64,000 bases of DNA from Mortierella sp. BCC40632 (lineage: Eukaryota; Mortierellomycota; Mortierellomycetes; Mortierellales; Mortierellaceae). Shown here one piece after another: positions 57,140 through 64,000 of this stretch. A program made the position numbers and the translations under genes. Location: positions 55,001 to 119,000 of the forward strand of contig WAEK01000007.1 in assembly GCA_011634665.1 (NCBI GenBank), written 5' to 3'. Below the pieces are notes generated by a model. The model searched no databases. It saw only the letters and a list, made by a program, of their open reading frames with translations, and had not been told where the DNA came from. The first letter of the stretch is position 1. The number at the start of each line of letters is the position of its first letter.

Positions 57140-58156
57140 ATGAGAGCCGTCTCCAAGGACACGATCCAGAGTGTCAAAGTCTTGCTCCGTCAGGGCAAGT
57201 CTATTCGAGAAGTAGCTCGCCAAATCCCAGTATCCCTCGGAACCATCGAAAAGATCCGAACGCAGGACAGGGAAAACATCCCCAGCCCAAAGATAGGAGC
57301 TCGATGCAAAATATCCAAGAAAACCATAAGAACCCTGGCTCGACAGTTCGAGACCGGTCAACTCGTTACTCTCAAGGATGGACAACACTTTCTCGAGTCC
57401 GTGGAGAAGATCAAGGTCTCACCAGAAAGTGTCCGAAAGTATCTAAGGGGAGTGAGTCAGCACTTGGGACGACAGGACACTCTCCTTTCGGAAGAGCAAC
57501 AGACAGCGAGGTTCCAGTTTGCCAAAGAACACCTCAAGTGGACCGTTGATGACTGGAGGAACGTCATGTTCTCGGATGAGGCTATTCTCAACGTACTTGT
57601 GTCGTATTGTTATTCTAAATCTCACAAAAAGATTTTAAGGGCCCGTTCTACATCCGAGGTTGGCTCCGACAGAGATAAGATTTCTGTCTGGGGATGCATC
57701 ACCTACGATGGCGTCGGCGAAATCTCACAAGTCCCAGGTGAAAGTAATATTCACAGCTACCTGGATATCGTCAAGGCATATGTAACCGAGTGTCGAGACC
57801 AGTACGACATGGACCCAGATACATTCCTCTTTCAACAGAACAACGACAGCAAGTTCCAATTTAGGGTCCATCGAGCCAAGACAGTGGAAAGTTTCCTCTT
57901 AAAGGAAAATATTACCGTCCTGCCATGGCCAGAGAACTCTTATGATATTTGCCTTATGAGCCCCATTTGGACATTTATGAAAGAGGAGCTGGAAAACTAC
58001 CCTATCTTACCATCAACCCCAGAAGAGCTATGGAGTCGGACTAAGGAGGTCTGGGCCAAGATTCCAATCAACTTGCTTCATACTCTGTATAAAAGTCTGC
58101 CCAGTCGCATGGATGAGCTTTATCGCCAGAAGGGCAGGCGTATTAAGATCGAGTAA
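57140..58156 (+). CDS. Tc1/mariner-type transposase, catalytic residues eroded
   Basis: Open frame of 338 residues from ATG 57140 (an upstream in-frame ATG at 56996 adds 48 low-complexity residues and is less likely). The N-terminus is a helix-turn-helix (SVKVLLRQGKSIREVARQIP, VSLGTIEKI), then a second basic HTH (KISKKTIRTLARQFETGQLV). The DDE domain follows the IS630/Tc1 order: 'WRNVMFSDEAILNV' (first Asp kept), 'VWGCITYDGVGEI', 'FLFQQNNDSKFQFRVHRAKT' (normally QDNxPxH; here Asn where the second Asp belongs), and 'LPWPENSYDICLMSPIWTFM' (normally PWPxxSPDLNPIExxW; the Pro-Asp-Leu-Asn-Pro-x-Glu core is lost). Two of three metal ligands therefore appear replaced although the frame is uninterrupted. 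It is either a recent inactive copy or a host-retained DNA-binding protein. Confidence 0.85.
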   Translation: MRAVSKDTIQSVKVLLRQGKSIREVARQIPVSLGTIEKIRTQDRENIPSPKIGARCKISKKTIRTLARQFETGQLVTLKDGQHFLESVEKIKVSPESVRKYLRGVSQHLGRQDTLLSEEQQTARFQFAKEHLKWTVDDWRNVMFSDEAILNVLVSYCYSKSHKKILRARSTSEVGSDRDKISVWGCITYDGVGEISQVPGESNIHSYLDIVKAYVTECRDQYDMDPDTFLFQQNNDSKFQFRVHRAKTVESFLLKENITVLPWPENSYDICLMSPIWTFMKEELENYPILPSTPEELWSRTKEVWAKIPINLLHTLYKSLPSRMDELYRQKGRRIKIE

Positions 58157-60071
58157 ATAAAAGTTCTCAGTGTTGCTCAAGCCTCTGTAACAAGCAATAT
58201 CAACGTTGGTCTTTGAAAATAGACACATCAGCCCTAGGACTCTCAAGAGCGCCATAGACTGATGGTCAAGGGCGACCAACTGGATGCCTAAGAGGAGTAA
58301 TATCGGTCTCAACTGATGACAAAGGACGAAGGATCATGCTGGCTTCCGCCTCTTTGTGTTTACATAGAAAGCGGTCATCACAAAAGCGTTCCGATACTGT
58401 ATCAAGAGTTTAAATCCCCCAAGTTATGGTAGTGGGCCATAAAAAATGCCATTTAGGTCTTGGAGCCATAGGCCCCTTGCACACGGTCTATGCCAGAATT
58501 ACCCCCCACCCCCACCCCACTCCGCTTGGATCTCGTTAACCTGTTAACAGTAAATCACAGGAAAAGACACTGCTCCGATGTGTATTGTGTATTGTTGTTA
58601 TGAGAGAGTAACCCATCCCTTTGATATGAGATATTCAAGTATCCACTCTAAACAGCTCAGACTAGTAGGCAAAGATAAGAAGGAAGACTAGAGATAGGAC
58701 AAGTGTCGTGATATGCTCAGAGTCAGTTTCTGACTAACCCAGGAACCATAATCTGGTGCCTGAAGACCCAGGATCAAGACGAGAGAGCTTTTATTTTATT
58801 AACATAGGAGCAGTTGTTGGGTTTACTCCGCACCTATTTCTCAGTCAGGTTGACATGAAAAATGAAGCGGATGTTGTTTTCTTTCTTTCTCACGAAGATC
58901 TAACCCAGATCCCAGGACTATAGATTATAGGTGAAAGAGACAGTACCTATACCAACAAATTAGTTTACAGAATAGTCTCAGTAAAATATTATATACTAGC
59001 TCAAAAAAAATCATGTGCCTGTTAAAGAAAGAAAAAGAGATAGGCTTGATTGATAGAAAGAGAGAAAAAAAGAACGGAATAGGAAGTGCATGTAAGTGTG
59101 TGGAAGCGAGCCTCCTCCTCCTCCTCCTCCTCCCATCTTTTCTTTCCATACTGTGAGTAAGGTATGGATGGATGAGGAAGAAGAGGGTGGGTGGGTGAGG
59201 TGTAGTGGAACCGATGAACCAGCCCAAGGCAACTCTAGTCTGGTGTGCATCAATAATTCAAAGATCCGAGTCAAAGTAGGGGACTATAAATTAACCTTCT
59301 GGATCTTGTCAGCCCGTTGACGGTAGACGATGTGGGAGGAACTGGCACTTGATATTTCATGCAACGATAACTATTGTAGTCGAACGATAAGAAGCTTTTG
59401 ACACGTTCTGGGGTTTGAACCTCGTGGGACAATCGAGAGATCCGGTTGGCAGAAATACACCTTCGCTTCTCATCTAGTATTTAATAAAGTATAGGAGGGG
59501 GAGGGTGGGAATAAGGCTGTGGGTCTTCTTTGCTTAAACTAGGCACCCAGCTATGTTCAGACAAAGCTCAATTGTTTGCGACTAGGTGCCTTGTCTTTTC
59601 TCTCATTCATGTCTACTACTTTACTACCTCCCCGCCCCAGCCCAAAGCAAGTCTTTTGAGACAGCAGTTCAGCGGGCGTAGAGCCTCGCCCAAGGAGGGA
59701 AAAAAAGTTGGTGGCGCGGAGAAGATCGTAAATTTTGCCTTTTCTGCCACAGAACGTCTTTTTTTTTTTTGGTGGGTGGGGGAGGAAGGGAGAGTGAGAG
59801 AGCGACAGAAAGACTTTCGGAAAGTGAAGAAGGCATTCGGCCTTTCTTCTTTTTCTTCTTCACAATCCTTGCGGGACAAGATCAGGACCAGGATCCAGAA
59901 GAGCCGATCACTCTCCCCATCCTCTTCTCTATCTCTCCCTAGGACTGATTATTTCTCCTCATTCTTCCATCCACCAACCAAAGCAGGATCGACCTCGTGC
60001 ATCTCCCTCTAGGAATCTCCCCCAGTCTCCATCTCGGTCTACTCATTCGCTTTTATGTCTTTTCAGGGACC
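58157..60071. other. gene-free spacer
   Basis: No gene is supported in 1.9 kb. It contains a CCT run (59110-59134), a T run (59760-59770) and a pyrimidine-rich end. The last part (59870-60071) may be the 5' UTR of the carrier gene, with a possible UTR intron ending at 'ttttatgtcttttcag' (60051-60066) just before its ATG. Confidence 0.5.
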
Positions 60072-60397
60072 ATGCCAATCTCCATACCTTCGGTAGATGC
60101 CCTCTCGCACAGCATCCCCTCCGGTCTTTCCGCACTCGAGTCTGCTCATCGAGACCGCCACCCTCGCACCCAACCCTCCAAAACCCCTTATTCAGTCGTA
60201 GCCCACTCTGCTCAGGAACCAGGAGAAAAAGAAAAGGATGGCGTCCGAGGCTCTGCCACAGTCGGAGTCCCCACTGCAGTGGCACGATCGATGCTGCTCC
60301 AGGCACTTCAGTTCTGGTATAGGGTTCCTATCAAGGTAAAGAAACAGCTTGCACTGCACCACCACACAACAATAGTAAACAACCGATCGTTCATTGA

Positions 60398-60438
<41 letters not shown>

Positions 60439-61408
60439 GGAATTTCTCGATCTAACCTCGTTTGTTGTTTCGAATCCTAGCTCTTTCGTCCTATGCGAGT
60501 TGATTACCTAGTCATGGCCCGAGCGGCGACCATGGGCATCCTCCCCACTCCAGCCAACCTCCAAACCAAGGACCAGCAAACCACTATTAAGCAACTCTCA
60601 CGACGTTCACAGTTCTTTCGTGCCACCTCTATCGGCATGATCACCCATGCGGTCCGGACACAAGGCTCAGGATTTCTCTTTCGTCAGGTCCTGCCTCCAC
60701 TGGTGGCGAATTCGTTTATCGGCTCAGTCCTTTACACAACCTACATCTTTACCCTTCCTGTCTTTCATCCAGCAGCCACCTATCAAAAGTCGAGAACTTT
60801 TCCTCCGCCACCTTTCTATGCTGTGTTCATGGCAGGAGCCTGTGCAGGAGCGGCTCAATCGCTTGTAGCTGCACCCATGGACTCGCTCAAGGTCAAGTTT
60901 CAGATTCAGGACTTGGGTCATGGAGGACGCCACAAAAGCATTGCTGCCTTTGCCGTCACTACGCTCAAGGAACTTGGTCTAAAAACTGTCTACCGAGGAT
61001 ATGCTCTTACACTTGCCAAGGTAGGTCTTTTTTGCTGTTGTTGTTGTTCTTGTTGTTGTTGTTGTTTCTGTTCTCTTGCGATCCTGTAAAACTTTTTGCA
61101 AGTTTTAACTCGTCGTCCTAACGCTTTACTATTTTCGATGGAATGAAAAAAAAAAAAAAAAAATAGGACTCCCTCGCTTGCGGACTATTCTTTGCAGTGT
61201 TCGAGTGGGTCAAACAACAGGGCTATTACTATTTTATCGACGAAATGTATGGTTCACGGGACGATCTCGAGTCACTCAAGGCCAAAGTTAGAAAAGACTA
61301 TGAACTCTTGTCCCAACAATCCAAAGATTCTCTCTCACACAAAAGCACCGACACATTCGATCACTCTTCCAAAAATACCCAAGTGTCACCTTCTGCTTCT
61401 TTCCCTGC

Positions 61409-61439
<31 letters not shown>

Positions 61440-62069
61440 AGCGCTGCTGCTCATCCAGTCCTGGTCACCGAATCACAAACACCTCGTTCGGATGCCTCTA
61501 CTCGACCTTATTTCCTACTCGAGCCCACATTTGTACTCCTCGCAGGTGCTGCTGCCGCCATTGCCTATCAGGCAGTCGACTATCCTCTAGAACAAATCAA
61601 GGCTATTTTTTATGCCAAGGATTCAGAACTTCAAGCAGAACGACAACGTCATCCTCCTAAACCTCATTCTCTTCGTCTCAACTCATCTGCTCGGCCTGAT
61701 GTCCCGCTTTCGAATCAATTGTATCGATTGACATGGGAAGAATCCAAGACTCAAGCTCTCAAGTTAGGTGGATGGGGTCGATTCCTTTATGCCAACTTTG
61801 TCACGACCGCCATTCGAGCCGTACCGGCAGCCAGTGTTGGGTTCTTGGTGTTTGAGGTCATGAAACGAAAACTGGATGCAAGACGGTATGAACACGAGGA
61901 TCGGGAGATGGCCTCCTATCTAGACCAAATGATGATTGAACGAGAAGCAGAACGAAGGGCCGAATTACGAGCGGCATTGGAACAGGAACGGATCGAGGCG
62001 GGAGAAGAGTATCAAGAGTCTCAGGAACGAGAGTATCAAGTGCAGGAGTTAACCGTCAGCCAAAACTAA
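60072..62069 (+). CDS. mitochondrial carrier family (SLC25-like) protein
   Basis: Three exons in phase: 60072-60335, 60481-61020, 61167-62069; 568 residues, much longer than the usual ~300. Carrier signatures: 'PMDSLKVKFQIQD' (second repeat, PxDxxKxxxQ) preceded by 'FMAGACAGAAQSLVAA', and 'YPLEQIKAIF' (third repeat) preceded by 'VLLAGAAAAIAYQAVD'. 'VYRGYALTLAKDSLACGLFF' and 'FLYANFVTTAIRAVPAASVG' match the even-numbered helices. The first repeat is degenerate ('RPMRVDYLVMARA' lacks the acid after Pro). Extra parts are a ~90-residue polar N-terminus, a long insert with a (Ala/Ser) run coded by GCT repeats (61407-61451), and a C-terminal charged coiled coil (QMMIEREAERRAELRAALEQ). Such proteins carry metabolites across the inner mitochondrial membrane; substrate unknown. 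Confidence 0.85.
61407..61451 (+). repeat. in-frame GCT (Ala/Ser) repeat in the carrier gene
   Basis: GCT repeats with TCT and AGC interruptions encode an Ala/Ser run in the insert between the second and third carrier repeats. Being in frame, its length can vary without breaking the gene. Confidence 0.85.
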
Positions 62070-62450
62070 GGGAGATAGAAAGTATTTCTCCATCATCACC
62101 ACTGGGGGAACAAAATATATATATTATATAGACCGTCACTTAAAAAAAAAAAAAAAAAAATTGGCTTGTACTTTTATCTTCATTGTCCCAAAAAAAAAAA
62201 AAAAAAAAGCGAAAACAGGGCCTCTGGAGTGTAGGAAAGCGGAAGAGAGAGTGTGAGTGAGTGAGTAATAGAGAAGAAAATGACATGGGCCCTTTCGTGG
62301 TATACTGCAGACTCCTTAGGCTAGACTCCTTTGGCTTGACACTATAGCCAGACTCCTTCCCGATTCCTTTTAACGCAGACCGTCACCCTGATCAGAGTGA
62401 AAGGAGAAATGAGAAGCGACAGAAGGAGAATATATGTATATATATAAAAA
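62070..62450. other. convergent 3' flanks of carrier gene and ATG3
   Basis: Between the two stops lie A-runs (62142-62161, 62191-62208), AT repeats (62116-62129, 62431-62449) and near-repeated 'ctccttaggctagactcctttggcttgac' units (62310-62360: 'agactcctt' three times). No gene seen; it probably holds both polyadenylation regions. Confidence 0.5.
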
Positions 62451-62852
62451 CTAAGCAGAAATAGTGTTGTCGTAATCGATTGTGGGAACCACAGAGGACA
62501 TAAACTTGAGGAAAATGATCAAGTACCTAAAGATAGTCCAGCAGAGAGAGAGAAAAAGAATCGATTAGTCCCTATCCTCCAGTAACAAGTAATATCTATT
62601 TAAAAAAAAAATAAAAATAAAAATAACTTACTGGTCAACACGAACAGCCGCTCCGTCCTTGCCTTCATCGTTGGCAACCTTTTCGATAATCTTTTTCATC
62701 ACGGCTCCGTGCCTGCATGGGTGGATGCTCGCCAGAGACATGTTGAGATGAGGGTGGGTCTCGATAGTCACTGTCTTTTTTGCATAATCTTGAGAAACAT
62801 CTTCGAAGATCTGAGACGACACCAAGGGCCGACGATGCTGTAGAGGCAAAGC

Positions 62853-62894
<42 letters not shown>

Positions 62895-63905
62895 TTGGCA
62901 AGCGCTAAATGATACAAGGCAACAAAAAGAATAAACAAAAGTAAACGACCCCTCGTACCTCGTCATATCCAAAGAGCCACATCCTGGGCGTCTGATAATA
63001 CTTGTCATAGGTAATAAAGACATCGTATGTTCGGACGTTCAAGATCTTGTCACTATTTGAGAGTGAATCATGATAAAGAAAAGAAAAAGAGAGGAGGGCT
63101 TGAGCACCAAGACTCTTGGAGAGCTAATTCTGAACACAGGCTAAAGTCACCAAGTAATTATAAAAGTAAAAAAAAAAAAAAAAAAAAAATAGCCTTCATA
63201 CCCTGGGTCAGCTTGTGCCTTTTGTGGAGCAAGCACAGCCTAGGATCAAGTTGAAAAGAATTGATGATGATCAGCCCGACGTTTTTTTTTTTTTTTACCA
63301 CTCTCAGATAACAAAACGAATCATTGACCGAATAGCTTCCAACTTACGGGATCAGCTTCTTCTTCCATGGCATCATAGTCGTCCATGTCTGGAATATCAT
63401 CCATATCTGGAATATCCTCCTCATCAGGTTCATCATCATCGTTCCCAGACTGGGCCTTGGTCGACGTCTCCTGGAGCTTCATCCGCTCCATGGCCCGAAT
63501 AGCCATCTGAGCATCTGCCTCTGCCTGCGCCTCTTCGTCCTCGTCATCTTCGTCCATACTGCCAGCGATCTCTTCGATCGATTGTCCTGGTTTCCGAGAA
63601 CTATGGGACATGAGCCACGAGTCTGTGCCGTCCTCGCTCTCGATCTGCATTTCCGCATCCTCATCCGTGTATTCCATTTGCTTGACTCTTCGCAAACAGG
63701 GCACTATATAAATGTTAGGGAGGGGTTGGGGGGAGGAGAAAAGAAAACGGGCCAATAGTTGGTTAATAAGGAAAAGTCGATGAAAGGATGCTTGGCAAAA
63801 AAAAAGACAAATCGCTACCCTCCTCGGTAGGTACCATTTCGAGTGATCAAAAACTGTTTTTCGGGCAAGAGGTAGTCGCGTCGCTTGCTGGGTTCTCCGC
63901 TCTCC
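62451..63905 (-). CDS. ATG3: autophagy E2-like enzyme Atg3, 5' end outside window
   Basis: Six 3' exons in phase: 63905-63835, 63703-63348, 63239-63202, 63052-62959, 62837-62632, 62526-62451; the N-terminal exon(s) lie beyond 64000. Atg3 transfers Atg8 to phosphatidylethanolamine on the growing autophagosome, taking it from Atg7. Visible: '[20 protein letters not shown]' then '[13 protein letters not shown]', a very acidic flexible region ([20 protein letters not shown], the Atg7-binding type), '[20 protein letters not shown]', '[18 protein letters not shown]' and the active-site '[13 protein letters not shown]' with the catalytic Cys. It ends '[20 protein letters not shown]'. All motifs are intact. 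A (GA)n run (62852-62891) lies in the intron before the active-site exon. Confidence 0.95.
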
Positions 63906-64000
63906 CTATCGACAGAAAAAAAAAGGGTAATAGACCCCACAGCTTAGTTTCCTCTCAAGTTCAGAGAAAAAGCGCATTGACACACACATTCATACACAGA

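Noticed and set aside
57065..58920. Possible terminal inverted repeats of the transposase: 'gatctgggtc' (~57071) and 'aacccagatc' (~58907)
   Set aside because: Only about nine matched bases, no flanking TA duplication, and the right copy is 750 bp past the stop; too weak to call an element boundary.
58925..59320. Overlapping frames around a CCT run
   Set aside because: Short, repeat-driven (poly-Pro / poly-Arg / Ser), with no conserved motif.

Overview
This is a eukaryotic, almost certainly fungal window. Genes are compact and intron-rich with GT-AG junctions, homopolymer and pyrimidine/purine tracts fill introns and spacers, and the gene set is fungal: Atg3, a Ypk9-type P5B ATPase, mitochondrial mL40, a fungal cPLA2, a Tra2-like splicing factor and GPI-anchored surface proteins. 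Gene structure and the Tc1-type relic fit an early-diverging fungus, with Mortierellaceae as my best guess; this is an inference and was not tested. All exon models were built by hand by matching open frames to splice signals and checking phase.

Region 1 (1-20.7 kb): a small putative secreted protein (-), about 2.5 kb of low-complexity DNA, a Tra2-like RRM/SR protein (-) divergent from mitochondrial ribosomal protein mL40 (+), a seven-exon cytosolic-type phospholipase A2 (-) divergent from a nine-exon P5B transport ATPase (+), and a weakly supported small Cys-containing gene.

Region 2 (20.7-49.7 kb) is the most unusual part. A tandem array holds one divergent (-) and seven (+) intronless genes for secreted, ten-cysteine proteins with a C-terminal hydrophobic tail typical of GPI anchoring. 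Start-to-start spacing is about 3.4-3.9 kb. Six spacers carry degraded minus-strand pieces of a gene whose only intact copy lies at the right end of the array (47685-49727). That gene encodes an ACT-domain protein resembling the CASTOR/GATS arginine-sensor family. The fragments show that the duplicated unit ran from the surface-protein promoter into intron 2 of the CASTOR-like gene. The paralogues fall into two sequence types mixed along the array, with a near-constant C-terminal third, as expected from unequal exchange and gene conversion.

Region 3 (49.7-64 kb): microsatellites, an unresolved minus-strand gene, an MFS transporter (+) with two microexons of 5 and 7 nt, a small helical protein (-), an intact but catalytically eroded Tc1/mariner-type transposase ORF (+), a mitochondrial-carrier-family protein (+), and the 3' part of ATG3 (-) running off the right edge.

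The genes do not form one pathway. Nutrient and vacuolar/membrane homeostasis recurs (CASTOR-like sensor, P5B ATPase, ATG3, MFS), but this may be coincidence.
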